In this document: positions 10,003 to 18,285 of the stretch, piece after piece | Layout of the letters: every line of letters begins with the position of its first letter | Position numbering within the stretch: position 1 is the stretch's first letter | Source of the DNA: Azospirillum sp. TSO22-1 | GTDB taxonomy: Bacteria > Pseudomonadota > Alphaproteobacteria > Azospirillales > Azospirillaceae | Reading direction: 5' to 3' | Length of the DNA stretch: 64,000 nucleotides | NCBI RefSeq assembly: GCF_003116015.1 | Contig: NZ_LGQZ01000030.1 | Span: 1 to 64,000, forward strand | Made by a program: the position numbers and the translations under genes | The notes under the pieces: model-generated | Databases searched by the model: none | Told to the model about the DNA's origin: nothing | Seen by the model: only the letters and a program-made list of their open reading frames with translations

Positions 10003-11964
10003 CTACCCCACCACCTTCGGGAAGGTGATCGTGAACGCAGCGCCGCGCCTCGGCGCGCTGTCCAGGGTGATGCGGCCCTTCAGGGTCCGCGTGACGATGG
10101 TGTAGACGATGTTGAGCCCCAACCCGCTGCCGCCGTTGCCGCGGCTGGTGGTGAAGAAGGGCTCGAAGACGCGGGCGTGCAAGTCGTCCGGGATGCCGCG
10201 GCCGTCGTCGCTGTAGACCAGTTCCACCCGCTCCGCGTCCAGGCTGCGCACGGCGATCCGCAGGTGGCCATGCTCGCCGGGGCCGTAGGCGTGGGCCAGC
10301 GAGTTCATCACCAAGTTGGTCAGCAGCTGGCTCAGCGCCCCCGGGTAGCTGTCCAGCACCAGATCGTCCGGGCATGTCACCTCGACGCGGTGCGCGGCGC
10401 GCTTCAGACGGACGCCGAGGCTGCGCAGCACCTCGTGGATGTAGTCGCGCAGGTTGAAGGCGCGGCGCTCCTCGCTGGCCTGGTCGACGGCCATCTGCTT
10501 GAAGCTTTGGATCAGCTGCGCGGCGCGGTCGACGTTCAGCATCATCAGCTGGCTGGCTTCGGCCGCGGTGTCCAGGTACTCGACGAGGTCGGCCTTTCGC
10601 AGCCGGCCGGCGTCCAGCGCGGCGCGGACCTCGCCGGTGCGCTCGGCCAGCAGCGAGGCGCCGGTCAGCGCGATGCCGACGGGGGTGTTGATCTCGTGCG
10701 CCACGCCCGCCACCAGCGAGCCGAGCGCCGCCATCTTCTCCGACTGGATCAGGTGGGCCTGCGCCTGCTTCAGCTCGTCGAGCGCGCGTTCGGCCTGCTC
10801 CTTGGCGGTGCGCACCGCCTCCTCCGCCCGGATGCGCCCGGTGATGTCGGTGTGCGAGCCGACGAGGCGCAGCGGCGTGCCGTCGGCGTTGGTCACCTTC
10901 ACCGCGCGGGTGTAGAAGAAGACGACATGCCCGTCCTTGTGGCGGAAGCGCTGCACCAGCTGGCACTCGTCGGTGACGCCGGCGATGAAATCCTGCGCCA
11001 TGCGCAGCGACGGCTCGTGGTCCTCGGGCAGGATCAGCTCGCTCCAGCGCTCCAGCGTGTTGACCGCCTCGTCCTCGCGGTAGCCGAGCAGCGCCCACCA
11101 TTGCGGCGAGAACCACAGCTCGCCGGTGGCGAGATCCCAGCGCGAGATCCCGTCGCGGGCCGCGCGGATCGCCAACTCGAACAGCTCACGGCTGTCGTCC
11201 AGTTCGCGCTCCGTCCGCTTGCGGCCGGAGATGTCGCTGACGCAGGCGAGCAGCGCGTCCTCGCCGTGGAAGCGGAAGCTGCGGATCGACAGCAGCACCC
11301 ACGCCACGCGCCGGCCGGCGGCGTGCACGCGCGTCTCGAACGCCTGCAGGCAGCCGCCGCTGTCGCGCAGCGCCTCCAGGATGCGCTGGCGCTCCGACGG
11401 GTCGAGGTAGAAGCCGGCGGCGTGCAGGCCGCTCTCCGACTCCCGGCGCGAGACGCCGAAGAACTCCAGCGCCGGCTCGTTGGCCAGCATCACCGAGCCG
11501 TCGGCCGCCCGCGTCACCACCAGCGGCACCGCCATCGCCTCCAGCACGGCGCGCTGCGCCTCCTCGGCGCGGGCATCGTCGGTGATGTCGACGTAGCGCC
11601 GCAGGAAGCCGCCGTCCGGCAGCGGCAGGTGCCGCATGTCGAAGACGGTGCTTCCCCAGAGAGTGAAGCGGATGTGGAACGGCTCGTTGCGCCGCGCCGC
11701 CGCCACCCGTTCGGCGACGAAGGACTCGACGTCCACCGGGCCGAAGTCGCCGCGCTCCGCCATGGCGCGCACGATGTCCTCGAAGCGCGCGCCGACGCGG
11801 ATCATGCCCGGCAGGCGCGACAGGTCGTCGTAGTGGCGGTTCCACAGCACCAGCCGCAGGTCGGCGTCGAAGCCGGAGATCGCGTCCACCAAGGTGTCGA
11901 ACGCGGTCTCCAGCAGCGCCTGACGGTCCTGCGCCGTGAAGTCGGCCGTTCCGGCGCCCGTCAT
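10003..11964 (-). CDS. Soluble PAS-domain sensor histidine kinase
   Basis: The 653-residue protein has no membrane segment or signal peptide. It has a PAS_7-type domain (about 18-128, with LRLVLWNRHYDDL), a PAS (138-248) and a PAS_3/PAC unit (258-378). A coiled coil (380-408) precedes a kinase core with His423 in LVAGVAHEINTPVGI. ATPase boxes are TNLVMNSLAHAY, DDGRGIPDD and GGSGLGLNI. The ATG at 11964 has an AGGAGAGG site upstream; earlier in-frame starts lack one. The kinase core is paralogous to that at 5834-7525. Its input is unknown and no partner regulator lies in the window. Confidence 0.93.
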   Translation of the reverse strand: MTGAGTADFTAQDRQALLETAFDTLVDAISGFDADLRLVLWNRHYDDLSRLPGMIRVGARFEDIVRAMAERGDFGPVDVESFVAERVAAARRNEPFHIRFTLWGSTVFDMRHLPLPDGGFLRRYVDITDDARAEEAQRAVLEAMAVPLVVTRAADGSVMLANEPALEFFGVSRRESESGLHAAGFYLDPSERQRILEALRDSGGCLQAFETRVHAAGRRVAWVLLSIRSFRFHGEDALLACVSDISGRKRTERELDDSRELFELAIRAARDGISRWDLATGELWFSPQWWALLGYREDEAVNTLERWSELILPEDHEPSLRMAQDFIAGVTDECQLVQRFRHKDGHVVFFYTRAVKVTNADGTPLRLVGSHTDITGRIRAEEAVRTAKEQAERALDELKQAQAHLIQSEKMAALGSLVAGVAHEINTPVGIALTGASLLAERTGEVRAALDAGRLRKADLVEYLDTAAEASQLMMLNVDRAAQLIQSFKQMAVDQASEERRAFNLRDYIHEVLRSLGVRLKRAAHRVEVTCPDDLVLDSYPGALSQLLTNLVMNSLAHAYGPGEHGHLRIAVRSLDAERVELVYSDDGRGIPDDLHARVFEPFFTTSRGNGGSGLGLNIVYTIVTRTLKGRITLDSAPRRGAAFTITFPKVVG

Positions 11965-12231
11965 TGCAGCGGCCTCTCCTCGTCGCACCCGCCGGACCAG
12001 CCCGGCGGAAACCAGGATATCCGAGGCGACCGCCAAGACAGAAGCCGAATTCCCGCAGCGCACACCCGCCGGTCCGCCCGGTCATTGGGAGTACGGTCGG
12101 CGCCGCGCGCTTGCCCGGGGGGCTTTCCGCCCCACATCGCTGCCAAGGGCTTCTGCACGATCCGACCCGGCGCCACGCGCGGTACCGACCGTGCTTCGTT
12201 GCGCCGGCACAGCTATTCGGAAGGCCTCCCG

Positions 12232-12714
12232 ATGCCCGAAGCCCTCTCGCAGCACGCGCTCGACCACATCCTGGCCGCGCACCGGCGCTGGCTGATCAGC
12301 GCCGGCACCGAGGGGGAACCAGCCGACCTGCGCGGCCTGGACCTGCATGGCCGCGCGCTGTGGCGCGCCGATCTGCGCCACGCCCGGCTGGACGGCTGCA
12401 TCCTGCGCGGGGCCGACCTCGACCACGCCGACCTGTCCGAGGCGTCGCTGACCGGCGCCTGTCTGGAGCGCGCCTCGCTGTGGTCGGCGCGGCTGCAGCG
12501 GACACGGCTGACGGGGGCCGATCTCGGCGGCGCCAACCTCGACCACGCCGACCTGTGCGAGGCCGACCTGACCGGCGCCATGCTGGCCGGGGCGTCGCTG
12601 TGGGGGGCGCTCCTGTACGGCGCCACGCTGCGCGACGCGCAGGGGCTGACCGCGGCGCAGCTCGCCACGGTCTGCCAGGGCGGCGGCACCCGTGTCGCCG
12701 CGGCCGGCGCCTGA
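12232..12714 (+). CDS. Pentapeptide-repeat protein (small)
   Basis: The 160-residue protein has about 20 consecutive A(D/N/S)Lxx pentapeptides from residue 30 to 140 (for example LRGADLDHADLSEASLTGA), which fold as a right-handed quadrilateral beta helix. A short helical N terminus (MPEALSQHALDHILAAHRRW) and a Gly-rich tail flank the repeat. The best-known members (Qnr, MfpA) mimic DNA and protect gyrase, but most have no assigned role and this one is not assignable. A DUF2188-like gene follows after 38 bases and may be co-transcribed. Confidence 0.88.
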   Translation: MPEALSQHALDHILAAHRRWLISAGTEGEPADLRGLDLHGRALWRADLRHARLDGCILRGADLDHADLSEASLTGACLERASLWSARLQRTRLTGADLGGANLDHADLCEADLTGAMLAGASLWGALLYGATLRDAQGLTAAQLATVCQGGGTRVAAAGA

Positions 12715-12752
12715 AAGACAACCGCAAGAGCCCGCCTTCAAAGGAGAGACAC

Positions 12753-13052
12753 ATGTCGCGCGCCCACTACGTGGTCGTTGAACGGGAAGACGGCTGGTAC
12801 GTCTCCTTCGAGCACAACGTCTACGGCCCCTGCCCCGGCGGCCGGGCCGGCGCGCTGATCACCGCCGTGCAGGCGGCCCAGCAGGCCGGCAAGGACGGCC
12901 ACGACGCCCGCGTGCTGGTGCGCAACGCCGCCGGCGCTCTGGCGCGCGCCTGGACCTTCGGCACCGACCCGTACCCCTGCCCGTGGGCCGAGGAGGCACG
13001 GGAGGGAGCGTTCCCGGCACGCAGGGGGGCGGTGGCGAAGACGGCGCTCTGA
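12753..13052 (+). CDS. DUF2188-like small protein
   Basis: The 99-residue protein begins HYVVVEREDGWYVSFEHNVYGP and continues with a helix rich in Ala and Gln (ALITAVQAAQQAGKDGHDARVLVR). This resembles the DUF2188 pattern of short strands, a central helix and a final strand. Function is unknown. The start at 12753 has an excellent AAGGAGAGA site 5 bases upstream. Confidence 0.72.
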   Translation: MSRAHYVVVEREDGWYVSFEHNVYGPCPGGRAGALITAVQAAQQAGKDGHDARVLVRNAAGALARAWTFGTDPYPCPWAEEAREGAFPARRGAVAKTAL

Positions 13053-13180
13053 TCCCCGCGTTGTCGATCATCGGGGCGGCGGCGCCCGTACGGGTCCGCA
13101 GGCGCAACAGACCGCCCGGATGACGGTCGCCCGCTTCGCCACTGGACAGGAAGCCCAGGTTTGGACTACCGCGTTGCGTC

Positions 13181-13612
13181 ATGAGCGACGCGACCGCCTA
13201 TGGAGGGCTGTTCCTGGCCGCGCTGGTCGCGGCGACGCTGCTGCCGGCGCAGTCGGAGCTGCTGCTGGCGGGCCTGAGCGCGTCCGGATCCTACGACGTG
13301 GGCCTGCTGCTGCTGGTGGCGACGGCGGGCAACGTGCTGGGCTCGGCGATCAACTGGGCGCTGGGGCGCTATCTGATGCACTTCCGGGACCGGAGGTGGT
13401 TCCCGGTGACACCGCGGCAGGTGGAAAAGGCGACGGCGTGGTTCCGGCGCTTCGGCGTGTGGAGCCTGCTGTTCGCCTGGCTGCCGCTGGTCGGCGACCC
13501 GCTGACGCTGGTCGCCGGGATCCTGCGGGTGGACTGGCGGGTGTTCCTGGTGCTGGTGACGGCGGGGAAGGCGGGGCGGTACGCCGCGGTGGTGGCGGGG
13601 ATAGGGGGATAG
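13181..13612 (+). CDS. YqaA-family inner membrane protein (DedA/VTT superfamily)
   Basis: The 143-residue protein has three or four hydrophobic helices and the family signature of YqaA: LPAQSELLLAGL near the N terminus, GNVLGSAINWALGRY at about 50-65, and WFRRFGVWSLLFAWLPLVGDPLTLVAGILR at 87-115. VTT/DedA proteins act in the inner membrane and are thought to be lipid scramblases or transporters; the small YqaA branch is uncharacterised. Confidence 0.88.
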   Translation: MSDATAYGGLFLAALVAATLLPAQSELLLAGLSASGSYDVGLLLLVATAGNVLGSAINWALGRYLMHFRDRRWFPVTPRQVEKATAWFRRFGVWSLLFAWLPLVGDPLTLVAGILRVDWRVFLVLVTAGKAGRYAAVVAGIGG

Positions 13613-13622
13613 GAGCCCGGCC

Positions 13623-14135
13623 TCACGCCGCGTGCAGCCCCTCGAACACCCCGGCCAGCCGCGTGTCCTCGTCCGGGCCGACCAGCGCCGCCACGGCGGC
13701 CAGCAGGCCCATCTCCTCCTTCTGGATGTGGAACAGCTCGCGCTCGCAGAACTCCAGGCCGGCGTCGCGGAACTCGGCCCAGTCCTCCGGCGTGAAGGCC
13801 CCGGCCGCCAGCGCCGCCCCGGCCAACGCGCCGGCCACCTCGGCCACCGGCAGGATGGCGCGGTGCTCGGAGATCAGCAGCATCGTCATGCCGGTCTGCC
13901 CGGCGTCGGCCAGCACCGGGAACAGGTGGTTCTCCTCGAAGCCGAAGTGGCGGCTCACCTCGCCCTTCACCACCGCGACCAGCGTCTCCAGCGCGGCGCG
14001 CACGGTCGCCTTCGTCAGGTCGGGGGGCGTGGCGCCCTGGCCGACCAGCAATTCCTCAAGCTCCTGCAAGGTGCCGAGGGTGGTCAGGTGGTCGGCGTGG
14101 AGAAGCTGGCCGATGCGGGAATTCATGTGGAGCAT
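13623..14135 (-). CDS. Hemerythrin (HHE) domain protein
   Basis: The 170-residue protein has a four-helix hemerythrin-like fold with candidate di-iron ligands His14/17 (HADHL), HFGFEENHLFP around 67-77, EHRAIL around 95 and ERELFHIQKEE around 140. Bacterial members bind O2 or NO, or repair nitrosative damage to Fe-S centres. It overlaps by 13 bases the end of an NnrS-like membrane protein gene, so the two are translationally coupled. The start at 14135 has AGGAA upstream; 14126 is the next in-frame ATG. The Dnr-type box upstream of the operon suggests induction under low oxygen or NO. Confidence 0.88.
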   Translation of the reverse strand: MLHMNSRIGQLLHADHLTTLGTLQELEELLVGQGATPPDLTKATVRAALETLVAVVKGEVSRHFGFEENHLFPVLADAGQTGMTMLLISEHRAILPVAEVAGALAGAALAAGAFTPEDWAEFRDAGLEFCERELFHIQKEEMGLLAAVAALVGPDEDTRLAGVFEGLHAA

Positions 14136-15445
14136 GCAACGTTTCCTGGTGTGCGGGAACGGGGAGCCGGCGGGTCGGCGTGCAGCGCCTTCAGCGCGCG
14201 GGCACGGACCTGCAGGGCGAAGACGATGATGGCGACGGCGGCGCCGGTGCCGGCCACGGCGCCGGCCCGCGCGATCCACTCGACATCGGCGAGGTTGCCG
14301 AGCACCAGCAGCGCGATGGCCGCCAGATGCAGCGCGGCGTGGACCTTGGTGGGGCCTTCCGGCGCCAGCGACGAGACCAGCGGCGGCCGGCGGCCGGGCA
14401 CGGTGACGTGCACCGAGGCAAGAAACGGCGCGATGCGCTGCAGGACGCCGAACAGGAAGGTCATCAGCCAGCCGCCCACCGCCAGGATGACGAAGACGGT
14501 CGGCGCGTTCAGCCGGTCGAGTCCGGCGGCCAGCGACAGCGCGACGATCAGGCTGAGCGGCAGCATCGCCCAGCCGGCGCGGATCATCATGAAGGGAATG
14601 CCCAGGCGCTTGCGCATCCGCCCGCGCATGACGCCCTCCATGGCCTGGAGGTGCAGCGCCGCGGCGACCAGCCCGGCCAGCGCCGCGCCGACGGTGAGCA
14701 TCCGTCCCTCGGTGAAGGCTCCCGCCACCAGCAGCGTCAGCCCGACGCCGGCCGCCGCCGCGGTGGCCAGCCCGTTGCGCACCGGCGGCGCCTGCCCCAG
14801 CGTCAGCATCGGGATCAGGATCGTCGAGAAGCCGGCGACCAGCATCCCCATGAAGCCGAACAGCGCCAGCCCCAGGTGCACGCCGGTCAGCGCCCGGTGG
14901 TCGGGCAGGAAGCCGAAGCGCAGGTCGGCCAGCAGCGTCAGCCCGAGGGTCGCCATCGCCGCCAGACAGCCCAGCGCCGCCCAGGCGCTGGCCCGCACCG
15001 CCGGCATCTGGCTGGCGCCGCGCAGGTTGCCGGCCATCAGCGCGGCGAACACCGCCAGCGCCGCCGCCGCCATCCCGCCACCGACCGACGCCAGCGGGTG
15101 GCTCAGCGTCGCCAGCCCGGCCGCCATCAGCGCAACACCCGGCACCATCAGCCAGAAGCTCGCCCGCGCCCAGCCGACCGAGCCGACCGGCCGGATCGTC
15201 GCCATGGGCAGCAGCTGGTACGACGCGCCCATGGCGGTGGTCGCCAGCGTGCCCAGCGTGAACAGGTGCAGCGCCGCCATCGCCGTGCCGGGGCCGCCGC
15301 GCGACCCGGCCAGCGAGTCGTCGCCCAGCGTCAGCAACAGCCACCCGGCGAGATGGAACACCAGCGCCGCCGCGAAGAAGCGGAACGGCACGGACGCCGG
15401 CAGCAGCCGATCCCGCGACCCGAAGGCCATGTCAGGGGACAGCAT
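14123..15445 (-). CDS. Polytopic membrane protein, NnrS / heme-copper oxidase subunit I-like
   Basis: The 440-residue protein has about twelve hydrophobic helices. Conserved-looking His positions include LHLFTLGTL, the segment HRALTGVHLGLALFGFMGML and LHLAAIALL. This pattern resembles NnrS proteins and distant subunit I-like proteins found with denitrification genes, where they relieve NO stress or bind haem. It is followed by a hemerythrin gene with a 13-base overlap. A perfect TTGAC-N4-GTCAA box lies only 15 bases upstream of the start, so the exact start or the direction the box serves is uncertain; an ATG at 15430 is the alternative. Family placement is moderate. Confidence 0.65.
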   Translation of the reverse strand: MLSPDMAFGSRDRLLPASVPFRFFAAALVFHLAGWLLLTLGDDSLAGSRGGPGTAMAALHLFTLGTLATTAMGASYQLLPMATIRPVGSVGWARASFWLMVPGVALMAAGLATLSHPLASVGGGMAAAALAVFAALMAGNLRGASQMPAVRASAWAALGCLAAMATLGLTLLADLRFGFLPDHRALTGVHLGLALFGFMGMLVAGFSTILIPMLTLGQAPPVRNGLATAAAAGVGLTLLVAGAFTEGRMLTVGAALAGLVAAALHLQAMEGVMRGRMRKRLGIPFMMIRAGWAMLPLSLIVALSLAAGLDRLNAPTVFVILAVGGWLMTFLFGVLQRIAPFLASVHVTVPGRRPPLVSSLAPEGPTKVHAALHLAAIALLVLGNLADVEWIARAGAVAGTGAAVAIIVFALQVRARALKALHADPPAPRSRTPGNVACST

Positions 15446-15459
15446 ACACCCCCCTAGCG

Positions 15460-15473
15460 TTGACGAAAGTCAA
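15460..15473. promoter_or_regulatory. Fnr/Dnr-type box, perfect TTGAC-N4-GTCAA
   Basis: TTGACGAAAGTCAA is a perfect inverted repeat of the Dnr/NnrR form. It lies in the divergent region between the NnrS-like/hemerythrin operon and ubiTUV. It is close to the start at 15445, so it could repress that operon, or activate it if translation starts later. Confidence 0.75.
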
Positions 15474-15565
15474 TCCCAGCACGCAAATCCGGCGGAAAAT
15501 CAGAATAGTCGGATATAGCGGAGCACCGGTTGCCGGCACGATAGGGGGGCGCGGCGAAATGCCTC

Positions 15566-15579
15566 TTGACCGCGGTCAA
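15566..15579. promoter_or_regulatory. Fnr/Dnr-type box upstream of ubiTUV
   Basis: TTGACCGCGGTCAA is fully palindromic. Its centre is about 103 bases upstream of the ubiT ATG. A -10-like TATTCC begins at 15606, which places the box about 45 bases from a plausible start point. This fits a class II Fnr-activated promoter, loosely. Confidence 0.78.
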
Positions 15580-15675
15580 GGATGGACAGACCTCGCGCGG
15601 CCGAGTATTCCCCACGACTGGTGATAGGCTGCCGAAGACTGCCTTTGGCCGGTCGCGAAGGGGAAAGCGCCAAGC

Positions 15676-16329
15676 ATGTTGGAACGGAATTCAGGAGCGT
15701 CGGCGGACGACGGTGTCCGCCGGATGGAAGCCATGCTGGCCGGCGTCGCGCTGCGCGCCGCGGCCCGGCTGGGCGACGGCGTCACCGCGCCGGTGCTGGA
15801 CCGCGTCCTGCGCACGCTGGCGTCCCGCCACCGCCGCGCCTTCGAGGCGATGGCGGAGATGCGCGAAGCCGCCGTGCTGATCGACCCCGTCGACCAGCCC
15901 GTCGCCTTCCTGCTGTCGGTCGGCCCGCAGCCCAGGCTGCGCGTCGCCGCCAAGGACGCGCCGGCCGACGCCGGCATCCGCGGCCCGCTGGTCAACCTGA
16001 TGGACCTGCTGGAGGGCCGCATCGACGGCGACGCGCTGTTCTTCCGCCGCACCCTGTCGATCGAGGGCGACACCGCCCTGGTGGTCGGCCTGCGCAACGC
16101 GCTGGACGGCGAGGACATCGACCTCGTCGCCGACCTCGCCGGCCTCGCCGGGCCGTTCCGCCTCGCCGTGCCGCGCCTGCGCCGCGAGGCCGCCCGCCTG
16201 ACCGGGATGCTGGAGGGCGCGCGCGCCCTGCTGCTCGCTCCGGTGATGGGCCGGCTCGACGCGCTGGAGCGCCGCATCGCCACCCCCGCCCCTGCCCCCC
16301 GTTCCTCCCGTCCTGGCCGAGAGATCTGA
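15676..16329 (+). CDS. ubiT: UbiT, SCP2-domain factor of O2-independent ubiquinone synthesis
   Basis: The 217-residue protein has an SCP2 (sterol-carrier-like) lipid-binding domain at about 35-145, with VLIDPVDQPVAFLLSVG, PLVNLMDLLEGRIDGDALFFRRTLSIEGDTALVVGLRNALDGE-type features. The SIEGDTAL segment is characteristic of YhbT/UbiT. UbiT binds the hydrophobic ubiquinone precursors for the anaerobic hydroxylation steps done by UbiU and UbiV. ubiU starts 5 bases after its stop. A palindromic Fnr-type box lies upstream. The C-terminal 30 residues are Pro/Arg-rich. Confidence 0.92.
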   Translation: MLERNSGASADDGVRRMEAMLAGVALRAAARLGDGVTAPVLDRVLRTLASRHRRAFEAMAEMREAAVLIDPVDQPVAFLLSVGPQPRLRVAAKDAPADAGIRGPLVNLMDLLEGRIDGDALFFRRTLSIEGDTALVVGLRNALDGEDIDLVADLAGLAGPFRLAVPRLRREAARLTGMLEGARALLLAPVMGRLDALERRIATPAPAPRSSRPGREI

Positions 16330-16334
16330 CTAAA

Positions 16335-17321
16335 ATGGCCTTCGAGCTGATCTGCCCGGCGGGCACCCCCGCCGCGCTGCGCGCCGCCGTGGACGCCGGC
16401 GCCGACGCGGTCTATTGCGGCTTCCGCGACGAGACCAACGCGCGCAACTTCCCCGGCCTCAACTTCTCCCGCGAGGAGCTGGGCGAGGCGGTGCGCTACG
16501 CGCACGCCCGCGACCGCAAGGTGTTCGTCGCCATCAACACCTACCCCACCGCCGGCAACCTCGCCCCCTGGCACAAGGCGGTGGACGACGCCGCGCGCCT
16601 GGGCGCCGACGCGGTGATCCTGGCCGACCTCGGCCTGCTCGACTACGCGGCGCGCAAGCATCCGAGTCTGCGCCTCCACCTGTCCGTGCAGGCGTCGGCG
16701 GCCAACGCCGAGGCGGTGACGCTGTTCCGCGACGCCTTCGGCGTGCAGCGCGTGGTGCTGCCGCGCGTACTCACCGTCGCCGACATCAAGGGCCTGACCG
16801 CCGAGACCGGCGTCGAGGTCGAGGTGTTCGTCTTCGGCGGCCTCTGCCCGATGGCGGAGGGGCGCTGCTCGCTGTCCAGCTACGCCACGGGGTTGTCGCC
16901 CAACAAGCAGGGTGTGTGCTCGCCGGCCAGCCACGTGCGCTACGAGCCGCGCGGCAACGAGCTGATCTCGCGCCTCGGCGACTTCACCATCAACGTGTTC
17001 GGCGCCGACGAGCCGGCCGGCTACCCCACCCTGTGCAAGGGTCGCTTCGCGGCGCAGGGCGCCGACGCCGGCTACCTGTTCGAGGAGCCGACCAGCCTGA
17101 ACGCTCTGCAACTGCTGCCGGAGCTGAAGAAGGCCGGCGTGCACGCCCTGAAGATCGAGGGGCGCCAGCGCGGCAAGGCCTACATCGCCTCGGTCGTGCA
17201 GACCTACCGCAAGGCGCTGGACGCCTTCGAGCGCAACGGCAAGGTGCCGAACGTCGACCTGGACGCCGTGGTGGAGGGCGCCCGCGAGACGGCCGGCGCC
17301 TACCAGAAGTCCTGGCGCTGA
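16335..17321 (+). CDS. ubiU: UbiU, U32-family Fe-S hydroxylase subunit
   Basis: The 328-residue U32 peptidase-family protein begins MAFELICPAGTPAALRAAVD. Four cysteines, Cys171, Cys178, Cys195 and Cys234, have the spacing (7, 17, 39) of the [4Fe-4S] ligands of E. coli UbiU, in GGLCPMAEGRC, GVCSP and TLCKGR. With UbiV it forms the complex that hydroxylates ubiquinone precursors without O2, using prephenate as oxygen donor in characterised systems. It is the middle gene of a tight three-gene operon. Confidence 0.95.
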   Translation: MAFELICPAGTPAALRAAVDAGADAVYCGFRDETNARNFPGLNFSREELGEAVRYAHARDRKVFVAINTYPTAGNLAPWHKAVDDAARLGADAVILADLGLLDYAARKHPSLRLHLSVQASAANAEAVTLFRDAFGVQRVVLPRVLTVADIKGLTAETGVEVEVFVFGGLCPMAEGRCSLSSYATGLSPNKQGVCSPASHVRYEPRGNELISRLGDFTINVFGADEPAGYPTLCKGRFAAQGADAGYLFEEPTSLNALQLLPELKKAGVHALKIEGRQRGKAYIASVVQTYRKALDAFERNGKVPNVDLDAVVEGARETAGAYQKSWR

Positions 17322-17335
17322 GGAGAGCCCCGATC

Positions 17336-18262
17336 ATGGCAACCCGTTCCCTGCTCACCCTCGGCCCGGTGCTGTTCAACTGGCCGGTGGACCAGTGGCG
17401 CGACTTCTACGCCCGCATGGCCGACGAGGCGCCGCTCGACGTCGTGTACCTCGGCGAGGTCGTCTGCTCGAAGCGCGCGCCGTTCTTCGAGGACGCCATC
17501 CCCGACGTGATCGAGCGGCTGACCGCCGCCGGCAAGCGCGTCGTGCTGGCCAGCCCGATCCTGGTCACCACCGACCGCGAGCGCAAGGCGGTCCGCGACC
17601 TCGTCGAGGCCGGCGAGCTGGAGGTGGAGGCCAACGACCTCGGCGCCGTCGCGCAGCTGGCCGGCAAGCCGCACGCCGTCGGCCCGTTCGTCAACGTCTA
17701 CAACGAGGCGACGCTGGGCTGGCTGGCCTCGCGCGGCGCCACATCGGTGTCGCTGGGCGCCGAGATGCCGGCGGCCTCGGTCGCCTCGCTGACGCAGGAG
17801 GCCACGCGGCTGGGCGTGGAGACCGAAGTGCAGGTGTTCGGCCGGGTGCCGCTCGCCATCTCGGCGCGCTGCTACCACGCGCGGGTGCACGGGCTGCACA
17901 AGGACGGCTGCCAGTTCGTCTGCGGGCAGGACCTCGACGGCCTCGGCGTCGAGACGCTGGACGACCAGCCGTTCCTGGCGGTCAACGGGCTGCAGACCAT
18001 GTCGCACACCTACCTCTGCCTCGCCGCCGAGATCGCCGAGCTGCAGCGCCTGGGCGTCGGCCGCTTCCGCCTGTCGCCGCACACGGTGGACATGGTGCGC
18101 GTGGCGAAGGGCTTCCGCGCCGTGCTGGACGGCGAGCGCGCGGGCGGCGATCTCGCCGCCGAGCTGGCCGGGCTTGTGACCGATGCGCCGTTGGCAAACG
18201 GGTTCTTCCATGATGCCGCGGGTGCGGCGTACATTGGCTCGCACGAGCGTATGACGGCATAA
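17336..18262 (+). CDS. ubiV: UbiV, U32-family Fe-S hydroxylase subunit
   Basis: The 308-residue U32 protein has Cys44 and Cys179/Cys192/Cys196 (ARCYHARVHGLHKDGCQFVC), matching the spacing of the [4Fe-4S] ligands in E. coli UbiV. Partner of UbiU in the oxygen-independent hydroxylation of ubiquinone precursors. It starts 14 bases after the ubiU stop, preceded by AGGAGAG. The complete ubiTUV set means the cell can make ubiquinone during anaerobic respiration such as denitrification. Confidence 0.95.
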   Translation: MATRSLLTLGPVLFNWPVDQWRDFYARMADEAPLDVVYLGEVVCSKRAPFFEDAIPDVIERLTAAGKRVVLASPILVTTDRERKAVRDLVEAGELEVEANDLGAVAQLAGKPHAVGPFVNVYNEATLGWLASRGATSVSLGAEMPAASVASLTQEATRLGVETEVQVFGRVPLAISARCYHARVHGLHKDGCQFVCGQDLDGLGVETLDDQPFLAVNGLQTMSHTYLCLAAEIAELQRLGVGRFRLSPHTVDMVRVAKGFRAVLDGERAGGDLAAELAGLVTDAPLANGFFHDAAGAAYIGSHERMTA

Positions 18263-18285
18263 TCGATCCGGCGGGAGGACAGGCG

